Positions 12,660-24,591 are shown, counted from the first letter of the stretch. The stretch is DNA of 64,000 nt from Amaranthus tricolor (GCF_026212465.1 NC_080051.1:16929767-16993766); one strand, 5' to 3'. Program-made: numbers and translations. Notes: generated by a model not told the origin, from the sequence alone.

Positions 12660-12910
12660 AAGTCGCTGTTAGTAACAGCGACATATGAGTTGACCAGTCA
12701 ACTCCTTAAGTCGCTGTTACTAACAGCGACTTGACCCTTGACTTATTTTTTGACCATTTGCTTTAATTCGTTGTTAGTAAAAGCGAGTTTACACCAAGCC
12801 TAGGTTTGGAGGTAAGGACGCTTATTTTGGGAATAAAGTTTGAACGAAGCTTGTTTTTTGAATAAAGTTGTTAAATAATCCTATTTTTTTCAAATTTTCT
12901 TTTTTTCACA
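12660..12910 (-). repeat. MULE right terminal inverted repeat with two perfect hairpins
   Basis: Inverted partner of 7261-7505. It holds two near-identical palindromes, about 12662-12682 and 12709-12731, with stem GTCGCTGTTA / TAACAGCGAC and a one-base centre. Confidence 0.85.
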
Positions 12911-13485
12911 CAAGTAAACTTTGGAAAAAACTTGATCTGAAACCCAAAAAAAAAAAAAACTGTATTGAAATCCGAAAATTTTGATCTGAATCCAATAATT
13001 GACTGAACTTGAGAAACTTGTTAATAACGAGTTAGACAGGTCAGGATTGGGTTAGATTTATTGGATTGTACAGCTGTTAAAAAAGTATAAAACTTCTCCA
13101 TTTAGGTGTACAAACAAAAAAAAACAACTAATGTTTTTTTAATTTAACATGTTCTTTACTTTCAACTCTTAATATTTAAATTTTGTATTATGTTTGAGTC
13201 ATCCGGATATCTTTACTTGTTAATGTTTCTTTATGTTGAATTATTATTATTTGATTGTCTAAAAATTGTGTTGCTACTTTACCATGATTTAGTAGGCGCT
13301 ATAGTAAATAATTTTTTCGAAAAAAAGATAATCTATTTTTAAATTCGAAAATAATTAAATCCCACAAAAAAAGTTGACCAAAGAAAAAATTAAAATGGTA
13401 ACTTGTTGGGTTAATATGAAACCGCTTGAAATCCAAAGTGATCCGACCTGAAACTGACTTGATCCGAAACTAACCTGACTCAAAA
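12911..13485. other. Intergenic, decayed repeat sequence
   Basis: AT-rich sequence. Near 13420-13500 it carries repeats of the GACCCG/GATCCGA type found at the ends of several hAT-like elements in this window, so it is probably an old relative. No ends or TSD were found. Confidence 0.35.
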
Positions 13486-16085
13486 ATGACCCAACCGAAA
13501 CTGTACCAACCGTTTTTCAAGATCTATTCACAAGTAGCTTGGACCCAAAAAAATATATATAACTATATCGAATATGGCTTGACAATGCAAGAAAATTTAC
13601 ATCTCAAACTTTTAAAAAATTTATTATATTTTAATTGGAATAAACATAGAACATACGCTGACTCGCGTTCATACTCAAAATGGTATAGTTGAATCATTAA
13701 TTAAAAGGTTGTCATCAATTAAAGGACCATTTAAATGAAATCAAAATTATCATCATCTGCTTGGGGTCATGCAATAGTATATGCATTATCATTTATAATA
13801 TTGATACAAAATGCTTATGAGAAATATTTAACGCAACAATTGGTGCATGGTCGAGAACCAAATATTTTTGGATGTGCTATATATATGCCTATTGCACTAC
13901 CTGAACGCACAAAAATGGGTCCACAAAGACGAATGGAGACTTATATTGGATTGGAATGCCCATCAATCATAATATTATCTTGAACAAATGGCTGGCGATA
14001 TATTTAATGCTAGGTTTATCAATTGTCATTTTAACGAGACAATATTGCTGACCTTAAGGGGAGAGAAAGTGGACCCAATCATAAAAGAAGTGGAACTCAT
14101 ATGGAATGCAATGCAATTGGCAATATATGATCCAATAATGAATGCATCTGAATAAGAAATTAGAAAAAAAAGTCATAATCAATACATTGATCAATTGCCT
14201 GATGCATTTGTAGATACAAAGCAAGTGACAAAATCATATATTCATGCAACTCTTATTCTTGCACAAATTGAAATCCTTATGGATAACAAGGCCACTGGAA
14301 ATTATATATTGCACGTTGAAAGTATGAAAAACCACTTGGTTTAAAAAATTTAATACAAAGAAATCCAAAAGGTTGAGTGAAACCACAAAAGATGTGATTA
14401 GTATTGTTTCTCCAATAAGTTGTCACGAAAACCTATTGAAAATGAAAAACATAGAAAAGGAGAAAATAACGATAAAAACACAAATACAGGAAAGCTTTAA
14501 TGAATTGTGTTTCAACTAATAAATATAGTTATGACATATTTGCCCATTCAATTGCCATTGATATGACACTTGATTTAAATGATGTGTAAAAAAAACAATA
14601 GAAGAATGTTGTTGTAAAAACGATTGGCCAATACTAAAAGATATAATTCAAACAGAACTAAAGTCACTTAAAAAAATGGAAAATCTTTGGACAAATTAGC
14701 TAAACACCAAATGGTGTGAAATCAATCAACTATAAATGAGTATTTGTATGAATAAGGAATGAGAATAATAATGTTGTTAGATATAAAGCAAGACTCGTGG
14801 CACAAGACAACATATTCTCTAGTAGTTGACGCAACTACACTAACATTTCTGTTAAGTTTAACTATCTCCAATATGTTACAAATGCGACTTATGGATGTCA
14901 AGACTACACATTTATACGTTAAACTTGATACATACATCTTTATAAAAGTCCCTAAAGGAAAAAAATTACCAGAATATCACAAACTACGAGAAATATTCTC
15001 TATAAAGCTTAAAAGGTCACTTTATGGGTTAAAATAATCTGAAATAATGGATAATCCAATTAGTCAATATCTCATTAAAGGAGGATGTCAAATCATTCCT
15101 TCTGTATTTATTAAACAAATTCTATCAAGATTTTTATAATTGCAATTTATATTAATGATTTAAATAATCATTGAAATTCCAAATGAGCTTGAGTGTAAAA
15201 TATTTGATAAACAAATATGAAATGAGAGAGCTTGAAAAAAAAAATTTTATTTTAGATTACAGATAGAATACTTAAATAGCGGAATCTTTGTCTACAAGTC
15301 TAACTATACTGAAAAGGTCTTGATACAATTTTATATGGACAAAGCTCATCCACTAAGCTCTCCAATGATGATGTCATTAAATGTGAAAGATGCTCTGTTT
15401 TAACCTTGTGAAGAGAATGAAGAAGTTCTTGGCCCTAGAGTGTCATTCTTAAGTACAATTAGTGGTTTGATGTATTTAGTAATCTAACCATTAACACAAG
15501 ACTCAGTATCACTTTCTCTGTAAATCTATTAGCAAGATATAATAACCCACCAACAAAGATATATTGGAATGGGATAAAACATTTTTTATGTTACCTTCAA
15601 GGAACCATAAAACTTGAATTGTATCATTAATCAAAGAAAGATACCACTCTTATGGGATATGTAGATGCTGGATACTTATCCAATTCACAAAAGACCAAAT
15701 CACAAATGGAAACCTATTCACATATGGAGGTAAATGCAATATTTTTGAAATCCATAAAACAAACCTTGATTACTACATCATTAAATAATGCATAATTGAT
15801 TATCCTTTACAAAGTGAGTAGAGAATGTGTATCAGTCATTGGTCATATTCAAGAAGGATGTGGAATGAGTGCAATTACTAACTCTGTAACTATAATTTAT
15901 GAAGACAACACTTCTTAAATTGCACAAGTTAGTTAAGGTTTCATAAAAGGAGATAGAACTAAATATTTACTCCAAAACTTGTCTTCACACATGACCTTCA
16001 TAAAGAATGAAATATCTTATGTTCAACAAATTCAATCAAGCTAAAATCTTGTAGACATATTCATAATATCGATATTATACACATC
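13486..16085 (+). pseudogene. Decayed Ty1/Copia pol remnant
   Basis: Pieces of a Copia polyprotein appear in order on the plus strand, all with stops and frameshifts. They are: the end of integrase (HTQNGIVESLIKRL near 13665; SAWGHAIVYAL; IFGCAIYMPIALPERTKMGP near 13866-13920), reverse transcriptase (LMDVKTTHLYVKLDTYIFI, then SIKLKRSLYGLK near 14890-15035), and RNase H traces to about 16080. No LTRs were recognised. It is unrelated to the younger Copia at 28.4 kb, having a different lineage flavour and a much higher mutation load. Confidence 0.75.
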
Positions 16086-17034
16086 AAGGATGATTTTACC
16101 TTGCTCTTGTTTATGGGTTATTTTGTAGTTATTTCAGGTGTTACGTAGGCAAAAAGGTTAACTTTCATGTGTTTAAGGCATTGGCACGCATAAAAAAAAT
16201 CAAGAACCAAATATTAGTCTTTCTTCTTCCTTCACAAAAATATCGCAAAATTTAGAGACGATTATATGAATATCGAATTCTTCCATGAAAGCATCCATGG
16301 TGTTTCTACTGATAATATAAAAAAAATGTTAATGATGTTTATTAATAATATGAAACTTTTATTTTTAAAGATTAATGCAATAATTACATGAGTGGTTTTC
16401 AAGAGGAGAGATTAATGATCATTGAAATATGAAAAGTGTCTTGATAAAGGAGCTCTGCTAGTTACTGAGTTATAATGCTCTTTAAAATTTTTTTTATTAC
16501 ATTATTAATGAAATCAGCATTAAGGATTTGGGCTTAAGGACCGTCTCTCATAGAGACAGTTTCTCAAGAATAGTAACGGTGAAAAATGTAAATAATATAA
16601 ATAAGTTGGGTACTAATACCACATGAGAGCGACGGAGGGTGTACTTCTACCAGTCTACCAATCTTCCCTTTCCTCTCCCTTTTACTTGCTATCTTGCATT
16701 ATTGTCGCAATTCCAGATTTTTCAATTCCATTACAGATCAATTGTCTTACTCTTTTCATTAGCTGACCTAACCACGTGGGTTCCTCATCCAGTTTTGTTT
16801 ATTCTAATAAAACTCTTTCAAGAAGTAAATTTAGATCTTCATTACCATTGATTATATTCAGTCACTTTCAGATCCAACCTTAACCCACCACTAATTTGTT
16901 CCTTAATTCATCTTTTGATCCTACGGTTTTGACCCTCTTGCTCAAAACCCTATTAAACCTTCATTCTTTGAGGTTTAATTGGGCAAAAACCCTAATAGTT
17001 CTGGGTTTTAAGTTGCAAGATTTAGTATTTAAAG
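16086..17034 (+). promoter_or_regulatory. Promoter / 5' UTR region of the RAB5IF-like gene
   Basis: No coding gene. From about 16640 the sequence turns pyrimidine-rich (CTTCC, CTCTCC runs), typical of plant 5' leaders. A telo-box, AAACCCTAA, is at 16987-16995 and a second AAACCCTA-like motif is near 16947. Upstream, 16086-16620 is AT-rich, with an inverted CCGTCTCTCATAGAGACAG motif near 16541 that may be a MITE trace. The start of transcription was not determined. Confidence 0.5.
16987..16995 (+). promoter_or_regulatory. Telo-box (AAACCCTAA)
   Basis: Exact AAACCCTAA match 40 bp upstream of the RAB5IF-like ATG. Telo-boxes are frequent near the 5' ends of plant housekeeping and translation-related genes. 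The match is seen directly; function is inferred from that general pattern. Confidence 0.5.
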
Positions 17035-20000
17035 ATGAAGGATAAGAAAAATGCAAAATTGAACAATCAGCATCAGAATGGTCATTCCGCTTCTTTTAAA
17101 TTGGGTAAACTGTTTGATCCTGATGTTACTTGGGAAAAGGTAAACTTCTCTTCTCTACCTTTCTTTTTAACCTTGGTTTGCAAGTTATGTCATAAATTTG
17201 GTAGAATCAAGTAGTTATTTATGTTGGATATCAATAATTGAGGCTTAGATGGGGCGATTTCTGTATTGCTTGTGGCTATGTTACTTGGATTAGGAAACCC
17301 TTATTATGTACTCCCTTCTCTTATTTTTATGTTGGTTTTTACAAATATTTGATCTAAGCTTAAAACTTTGACAATTAATATAGAGAATACTATGAATTAT
17401 GCTATAAAAGCATTGCCGGGGGTGTTTGTTTAGAGAGACATAAAAGATGAGACTTGGGTTTAAAACTTTTTCGATCCCAAGTCTCTTCTATGTTTGGGGG
17501 GATAAGGAGGTGAGGTGAGAGTGCGAAAATTTTGATGAAAAGTCCCAAGTTAACAAACAAACACCCGCCTTATGAAGCTAACTTGATTGATGAGCTAATT
17601 GAAGTTTCTATTCTTTCTTAATTGGGGAATTATTGATTTTTTGCTCAACAATAAATGGAACTGTTGCTGAGTGACTCTTTGACCGCGCTCTTGGGTATGG
17701 GTATGAGTTGCCGCCTTCCTCCCCTCCCCAAACCTTGTTCATACTTTTCTATGAGTGGGATACACCGGGTATGATGATGATGAATAAATGGAACCGTTGG
17801 AGCTTAAAACCAAAATATTCTTTGATCTCTTGAAGTTTATTATGAAAATCAGTCTTAACTGGTTTTTTTGTTGTCGCTTCGGACCTTCATTTAATTGAAT
17901 AAATTGGAACTAATGGTTTTTTAACTAGATTGAGTGAAATGATCTGAATGTAGTGCCTCATGTTTTGAAAATTTCATGGGTTATCCATGGTTTCAAGTGA
18001 CAAATGGTATTGAATACTTAAATGAAGCCATTGTTACATTTTCAAACTCTTTCAGATTATCAATAAGAAATTGGTTGGAGGTGATTCCTTTTCCCAAGTG
18101 TTGATGATTGAGTTTTAAATGTTTACCAGGATCAACTAAGTGATGTTCTGCATTGGACTCGACAAGTGGTGGCGTTAGTATGTGGCTTGATTTGGGGTGC
18201 AATTCCTTTGGTTGGAGGCATTTGGCTCATACTGTAAGTTCTTTTAGAAATGCCTTCCCCTGTACATGTTTGCTCTATTTTGTTCATTATTGTACTAGAT
18301 TCTCAGTGAGGTAAATGTGTTCAACTTTACCTTAAATCATTTGTCTAGGAGTTCTCTTCTTGTCACTGCATTTGCCACTCTAAATTCTTTATTCTATATG
18401 GTTATTATTGCCATTTAAGAATATGAAATCTCGTTGTAGCATGTATTGTAGGAATGAGTATTCCCTATGCTCATATATTTTGAATGGAATCCCTCTTATA
18501 GTTGTTTCTATGAGTACCCATTTTAATGATGGGAAACCGATTTTGTATAGTTGTCATTTGCCCATATCATATATCTGGATAGGAAAGTTGTGGAAATTTG
18601 TCGATGTATTGAATCATTGTTGGGTTTGAACAACTGGTCCAAGTTTCAGCATGAGGATTCTAATTTATGAATCTTGGTTTTAGATTTAGCAAATGAGGAT
18701 CAAACCATATCTTCTAGATCTCCTTTTAATTCCATTAAATGTAGGTCGATCATATATTTTCTCATTGTTCTACAAGTCAGATTTCTTTTCCTAGTTAGTT
18801 CATTGAATTCCATTTCATTGTTGTGAACTGAAAAAGACTGATTGCATTTGCTACGGCGCTGTATTTCTTGATATGAATTCTTTAACTTGGAATTAGTAAC
18901 TGAGCAGCTTCTGACGACATTGCCAAGGTATGGAGAATTGAACTTTGTATACTAAAGCATCATCGTCATCATCATCATCATACCAAGTGTATCTCGCTTA
19001 TAGAAAACTATGATCAGGGTATGGGGAAGGAAGAACGTCTGTAGCTCATACCCATAGAGGGAAGTGTGGTCAAAAAGTCCCTCGGCTCGAGAAAGGTCTT
19101 CAAAGAGAGAGAAACCTGCAAATAGAATAAATAGAATACTAACTAATAACAAAAAATAAAGATAAAAGTAAAGAAGAAGGTAAAGAGTGATAATTAAAGG
19201 CAATGAACAAAAACAAACGATGGGTAAAAGGGACGAGTTTAGTAATCTAAGACGTGAATAAGGCGCTGCCAACTGCCCCTATCCCTGGTCAGGTCCTTGG
19301 AGAGATGAAGTTCATGCATGTCACTTTTAATCTGTTCCTCTCACGTTCTTTTAGGTCTTTCTCGACTTCTCATGGCCTCCACTATGATGCATTCGATCCT
19401 TCTTTCTGGGGCGTCATGTGTTTTTCTCTGCACATGTCCAAACCATCTCAACCTGTTTTCCTACATCCTGGTTTCTTATCCTATCCATCATAGTATTACC
19501 ACACATCCACCTCAGCATACGCTTCTCAGTTACTTTCATCCTCTGTTTGAAAACCTTCTTTACGGGCCAACAGTTTGTCCTATATAACAACGCCGGCCTA
19601 ATTGCATCGCGTTATTGCTATAAAATCTTGGATGTTAGAAACAATTCTTATACAACAGGCCTCATTTCTTTTTCAACTCCTAAATAATAGGTCATTTCTG
19701 AAATTGGTAAACTGAACTTTTAACTTTCCGCTCTTGCCTTTAATATTTTACTTGACAAACAAATAAAGTAAGTAATTTGGAGTGGCAAATGTGTAAACTT
19801 TTAAATGATAAAAATTTAGTTTTTATTTTTACCCTAAAATGGAGCCGATTTTTTATTAGAGAGGAGAGTAAGAGTCTTCTTGCTTGTTTAATTATTATGT
19901 TTTGTTCAGTTTCCTATCTCTGGTGAATGGTAATTGATTTCTCCATGCTTTGCTTTGTTACTATCACAGATTTATGGCACTTTCGACCGCTATAGTGTAT

Positions 20001-20416
20001 GGCTATTACGCATTGATACTGAAGATTGACGAAGAAGAATATGGTGGTCATGGAGCTCTTCTCCAAGAAGGACTATTTGCATCAATGACACTCTTTTTGG
20101 TATGCTCTTTTTCTTCCTTAACATCACATTAATTTTTTAACATTTTTACCGGGTTCTTTTTTAATGCCTTGCTCTCTCCTTGGAGGGAGCATGGGTATGA
20201 TCAGTTTGCTACCCAGCTACTCTCCTCCCCCAGGACCTTGACTTGTGCGGGATACTGGGTTGATGACTCGGACTCGGACTCAGACTCTGACTCAGACTCT
20301 TTTTTTAATGGTATACACCAAATTCTTTTTGTTTCTTGCACTGCTTAAAACCAAAATTTCCTTTGCTTTTGTTACAGCTTGCCTGGATTCTAGTTTACAG
20401 CTTGTTACACTTTTGA
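17035..20416 (+). CDS. RAB5IF / Rab5-interacting family small membrane protein
   Basis: A 125-aa protein from four exons: 17035-17139, 18130-18233, 19970-20099 and 20378-20416 (stop TGA), all GT-AG and in phase. Motifs: KLFDPDVTWEK, DQLSDVLHWTRQVV, GLIWGAIPLVGG, YGYYALIL, GHGALLQEGLFASMTLFL and LAWILVYSLLHF. Hydrophobic segments are near residues 51-90 and 105-124. In animals the family member RAB5IF (OPTI, RCAF1) is a subunit of an ER translocon-associated module and has been linked to respirasome assembly; the plant role is not established. The length fits the family. Intron 2 (1.7 kb) contains an RTE LINE tail, intron 1 a MITE-like insert, and a 72-bp tandem duplication lies just 3' of the stop. 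The frame and splice sites are clean, so I consider it functional. Confidence 0.88.
17413..17575. repeat. Short MITE-like insert in RAB5IF intron 1
   Basis: Ends with inverted GGGTGTTTGTTT (17421) and AACAAACACCC (17559), about 160 bp apart, with CCCAAGTCTC/GAGACTTGGG-like inner pairing. This resembles MITE families with GGGTGTTTGTTT ends. No convincing TSD was seen. Confidence 0.5.
18945..19640 (-). mobile_element. RTE-type LINE 3' end in RAB5IF intron 2
   Basis: Minus-strand translation shows the tail of an RTE reverse transcriptase with stops: NCWPVKKVFKQRMKVTEKRM, LRWMCGNTMMDRIRNQDV, then decayed sequence. The 3' UTR ends in a TGATGATGATGA tail at about 18960-18980, typical of plant RTE elements. 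It is 5' truncated and inserted opposite to the host gene. Confidence 0.75.
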
Positions 20417-20499
20417 TTGGCGCAGTAGCAAGAACTCTTTCGTGAAGCTAAAAATAGTAGCAATCATTATATGCTGTGAGATAAACCGATGAGTTGTGC

Positions 20500-20643
20500 G
20501 TTGAACTTCCTGATAAGTCATAAATCTCCCGAAAAAATTAGATGCTTTCCTTATTACCATTGTATTTCTGTGTTGAACTTCCTGATAAGTCATAAATCTC
20601 CCGAAAAAATTAGATGCTTTCCTTATTACCATTGTATTTCTTT
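20500..20643 (+). repeat. 72-bp tandem duplication just 3' of RAB5IF
   Basis: Two essentially identical 72-bp units, the second beginning at 20573 (unit starts TTGAACTTCCTGATAAGTC). It lies 84 bp after the stop codon, so in the probable 3' UTR. The near identity means a recent duplication. Confidence 0.9.
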
Positions 20644-22538
20644 TAGTTTTGTTCTTTTTCGCATTTTATTGTGAAGTACAAACACAACACATTAGCCTCG
20701 GATTCATTTGATATCAATTTTTTCACCACTTTAGTTCTACATGTTCTAATTATTGACAAATTTAGGCGTGTGTGTGTCTAGTTTGATATTTCTAGTTTTG
20801 TACATCTAGCCAATGCTTTAATATCAAAACATCTCCCTGTGACGGTAAACCCATCGCCTGCCAAGCTTTGAAATGGACTGCCGCAAAATGAGAAACGATG
20901 GTTAGTGCGATGCAATTTCAACACTTCCTCGGAAAATCATTATGCCCTAGGCGTAGTAGAGCTCGAGCTTATTATTGAAGATGAACCTTAGGATTGAGAT
21001 AACAGTATCAGTATCATTCAAAAGGTTGTATACTGTTTCTCTAAACTCTAACCCCTTCTTCCAATGTTTAAGCAACCATTTTCAACTGCAATTCACAATG
21101 AAACCTATAATCATCATGAAAGTCTAGCGGCCAAGTACTTGGTAGTAGTCGTGCCAAAATCACTCCAGACTCCATTAAAACTACCTAAAACGAGTACTAT
21201 ATATAAATTTCCTTTTCCAAGTCCATGATTGACTATGAAACAACCTCTCTATTATTTTACGGGATGGGCCGGGTCGGGGCAATTCCTTTAATGGACGGGG
21301 TGGGGCGGGTCAAATTATTTTTAATTGCTGGTCATGCTGGGTCCAAAGTCCATTGGCCAGGCCGATCCGGCCAATTATGTAAAAAAATTAATTTTACTAT
21401 CTAGAGTGTGCATTAAATTGGTACAGCTATTAATTTATTAATTTCTTAACAACTCTAATTTTAGTATAATTATTAGTATTGATTAATTTTATTATCTTGA
21501 GTGTGCATTGAATGCGCAGAGAGCCATTTGGAGGTAGTAGCCATGCCTCAATCCCCGCAACAGATATAAAACCCAAAAAAAGCAGTGGCATAACAGGCAC
21601 CTCTGATTACTATAATTATTAGTATTATAATAATTATAGTAATAATTATTGTTAATATTATTGAATTAAACAAAAACCTATTGAAAAAAAGATCAGCTAG
21701 CTTATCTAGTTTATAATTTTACAAATGGTAATGGAGTTTATGTGTAGTATATCAGTATATGTCGATTCTTTAAAAGTTCACTCCGACTCGCTAATTTTTA
21801 AAATTGACCCTTCCTGATAAAAGCCTAGCCCTTTTAAAAAATTAGCAGGCTTATCCCTTCTAAGATGGGCTGGATCACGGACTTTTAACGGGCCCTGGCT
21901 CATTAAACTTCTACGGTATAAGTTATATTATGCTCACATACACGCTATGGCACCAAAGTCTCATTAGTGAGCTACCTTACTTGCTCAAGTATATTCCCTA
22001 ATTAGCTACTTTCTTCCCTTACACAAATCTCCATTATAATTCCGTCAAGTTTTATATTCTCTTCTTTAAACAGGCTAGATGGTGAATGTAGCCCAAGATT
22101 GATAATGCATTTTTTATCGTCATTTATTACATACTTGTATAATTTGGTTCCAAAATATTTATACATCATAAACCTTCACTTAAACCTTAATTAGTGATTC
22201 TTAAATGAGGTTAATACCTCCCTTTCAGTTATTTTAACTCCAGAATAATGAGCTACTCAACATAAATGTCTAGTTAGTACTTGGTAATTAGGTTTACAGA
22301 ATTAACAAATTTCATCAGCTTTCTAGATTACACTTATTCTTTAAACATAATGCTCCCGTGTCTTTTTGAATGAATTTGCTACAGCTTAAACTCGAAGATC
22401 AAAGTTAGAGGATTAGGGACATAGAAAGTTTTATCAGAAATTTTCTCTCCCATGGACGGTTTTAAAAAGACGAAATTCCCTTTGGTCTGGTGAGGATTGA
22501 AGCCAAAAGGAATGGCACGAAAAATCTACAAAATTATA
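20644..22538. other. Intergenic, with decayed GC-rich GGGTCGGG repeat
   Basis: No gene seen. At 21255-21370 and 21780-21910 there are short GC-rich blocks of the GGGCCGGGTCGGGG / GGCCCTGG type, in opposite orientation and about 0.5 kb apart. This may be an old hAT-like MITE of the same general style as those at 40.2 and 46.1 kb. No TSD found. The rest is AT-rich. Confidence 0.4.
22520..22524 (-). terminator. Pol III terminator of tRNA-Gly
   Basis: A run of five T on the minus strand, 15 nt past the mature 3' end of the tRNA. Confidence 0.7.
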
Positions 22539-22610
22539 TGCGTCTGCCGGGAGTCGAACCCGGGTCTATTGCTTGGAAGGCAATTATCCTAACCGTTGGA
22601 CTACAGACGC
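22539..22610 (-). tRNA. tRNA-Gly (anticodon TCC)
   Basis: 72 nt, intronless, minus strand. The acceptor stem GCGTCTG pairs with CAGACGC and the discriminator is A (22539). The D arm includes TAGTCCAACGG. The anticodon stem ATTGC/GCAAT encloses loop CTTCCAA, giving anticodon TCC (reads GGA and other glycine codons by wobble). The T arm has GGTTCGACTCC, which is also the B box. Folding is complete with no mismatch, so it looks functional. Confidence 0.97.
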
Positions 22611-23049
22611 TGTCTATGTAATAGTTGATCCGTTGAGATGTTTATATTATAACTCTCTCAATGAAAACATCAATTATTGACTGCGAGCGTTTGTCTTTCA
22701 GTGAAGCATTTATGCTAGCCTTGCATGACAAAAAATAATAAATATAAATAAAATAAACTGATTTATGAAAGAATGACGAGAGAGAAGTTTGAGATAGAAA
22801 CAATTTATTATCTTCTTCCTCGACCTAAACTTGTGTTCTCTTCGCTTTGACGGACGCCATAGATGAACACCATTGTTTTGATTTTGATTGTTTTGTTTTT
22901 GTGTTGCTGTTGTTGTTTGATCTTTTTTCATGTATTTTTTAATTAAATTTGTTGGAGAATTGAAAGTGTCTAGAATTACAAAGACAAACCCATATGATAC
23001 TTAGTTTGCCACTGCTCATCACAATCTCTAATTGAGATGATAAGTTTTT
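22611..23049. other. Intergenic, nothing recognised
   Basis: AT-rich spacer. A 73-codon minus-strand frame at 22710-22931 is Gln/Asn-rich and has no recognisable domain. Confidence 0.35.
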
Positions 23050-23435
23050 ATTTTAAAATTAAGCATTTTTATATTTAAAAGTAGATATTATAAGATACAA
23101 AAGTAGACGTTTTTATATCTAAGGAGGAAGTATGAGATGAAAAGTATTATAAGAACCAAAATAGGTGTTTTAACACATAAAATCGGTGTTACAAGTCATA
23201 AAAGCAAATGCTATAAGACTCAAAATAGGTGTTGTAAGTCTCAAAAAGTAGGTGTTTTTAATACTCTAAGTAGGTGTTTTAAAATTAAAGTAGGTGTTTT
23301 AAAAATAAAGTAGGTGTTATAAGTCGTAAAAGTAGATGTTGTAAGACCCAAAGTATGTGATTTAAGAACCAAAGTAGGTGTTTTAACACCCAAAGTTGGT
23401 TTTACAAGCCTAAAATTAGTTGTTGTATGATCCAT
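23050..23435 (+). repeat. Degenerate minisatellite, unit about 20-30 bp
   Basis: At least a dozen imperfect copies of AAGTAGGTGTTTTAA / AAGTAGGTGTTATAAG, separated by short variable pieces. Unit length drifts, so it is old or evolves fast. Confidence 0.8.
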
Positions 23436-23830
23436 AGTAGCGGAAATGCGAATGTTTCGATGGAAATAATTCAAAACGAAGACATAAAAAGGTTTTCATA
23501 GTTGCGAATATTGAGGAAAAGTGGAGGGAATGGTTCAAAATGGCTTGTGCATGTGCAAAAACCTTGGACTGAAGTATTAGCGAACAAACAAGAAATATAG
23601 AAAGTTATAGCTCTTGAGACTTAAAAAGTGGACAAGGAAGATTAAATATGACTTGTTGGACAGAAGTAGAAAAGAATATGAAAGATCTCGAGTTTCATAT
23701 TTACAAATTAATATAGTAAAAATCAAAATGAATGGAGAAGATGCATCCATATGAACAACCATTGAAACTGATATATTTATTCATGTAGTCAACTTTAATC
23801 TTTTGAGATTAAGACTCTGACACGATTGTT
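23436..23830 (+). mobile_element. RTE-type LINE fragment
   Basis: Same element family as 4740-5180: shares AGTAGCGGAAATG-GAATGTTTCGATGG, TTGCGAATATTGA-GAAAA and a common end with CATGTAGTC. Coding remnants of the reverse-transcriptase tail are heavily mutated. It directly follows the minisatellite. Confidence 0.6.
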
Positions 23831-24330
23831 GTTATTACGCATGTGATCATTTTATTGAATGATAGATAATTATTATCTAAATTTTACTAATAGCACCTAA
23901 TATAATCCTACAAAAGAGGACATTTTAAAATCTAAACTTACCCCCTTAAAAGCATTTGCTTAGGTTACTAGAAAGAGGGGTTTCGCAATTGGCCATCAAG
24001 GCAGTAGCTTGCTAACAAAAAAACCTTAGGATAATAGATAAAGGGGTATGACCGTATGGGCGTATGGCCATCGTCTATCTAGGCAGTAACTTGCAAACAA
24101 AAAATGCAATGCAGTAGCTTCAGAACTTTGGAGTCTAAGTAATTATGCATACCAAATATATTTACTACTTTATTTACTTGGTGTTCAACTATAAATATTA
24201 TTAGAGAAAACTCAACTTTACATTAACATTCACTAATTTAAATTTAAATTGAGAAAAAAAATCTTAAAATTTAATATTTAAATATCGAAAAATTTGGATA
24301 ATCAAATTATTTAAATTGCAAATTTTGATA
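23831..24330. other. Intergenic, nothing recognised
   Basis: AT-rich spacer with a repeated GCAGTAGCTTG/GCAGTAACTTGC motif near 24000, 24084 and 24112. No gene or transposon end was seen. Confidence 0.35.
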
Positions 24331-24591
24331 GTCCCTCCTATTCATCTTAAGTGTCTCATTTTCTTATTTAGTCAAGTCATCCTAAATGTCTCAATTCTAT
24401 TTTGGGTTTGCTCACTTTATTAATTTACTCGTACTAAACTTAACCTTTTCACACCTTTACATCTACTAACCCTATTTTACCCCTATTAAAATTTAAAAAC
24501 ACTATACTTTTTTCTTTTACATGTAGTCTCATTTGACCACCTAAAAATTGGTGAAAAGTTAAATGGGACACATTAGGTGAATATGAGGGAG
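24331..24591 (+). mobile_element. Stowaway-like MITE
   Basis: 261 bp flanked by TA on both sides. Inverted ends: GTCCCTCCTATTCATCTTAA on the left and CTCCCTCATATTCACCTAAT on the right (reverse complement). The CTCCCTC-type start with TA duplication is the Stowaway (Tc1/mariner MITE) pattern. Confidence 0.8.

Larger units (their letters stand above)
7261..12910. mobile_element. Mutator-like element (MULE) with three genes
   Basis: About 5.6 kb bounded by long terminal inverted repeats that align over roughly 240 bp: left 7261-7505, right (inverted) 12660-12910. Shared blocks include TTTATTCAAAAAACAAGCTT, GGCTTGGTGTAAACTCGCT and AATTAAAGCAAATGGTCAAA. Inside are a GRF zinc-finger gene (plus), a plant-mobile-domain gene (minus) and a MuDR-type transposase (minus). 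The exact outer ends are blurred by A/T runs, and I could not see a clean 9-bp target-site duplication, so end coordinates are good to about 15 bp. The transposase has several frame breaks, so this copy is probably not autonomous now. Confidence 0.85.

Noticed and set aside
13486..16085. Possible endogenous pararetrovirus
   Set aside because: Domain order and motifs (integrase before RT, YGLK-type RT) are those of Copia; no movement or coat protein features seen.
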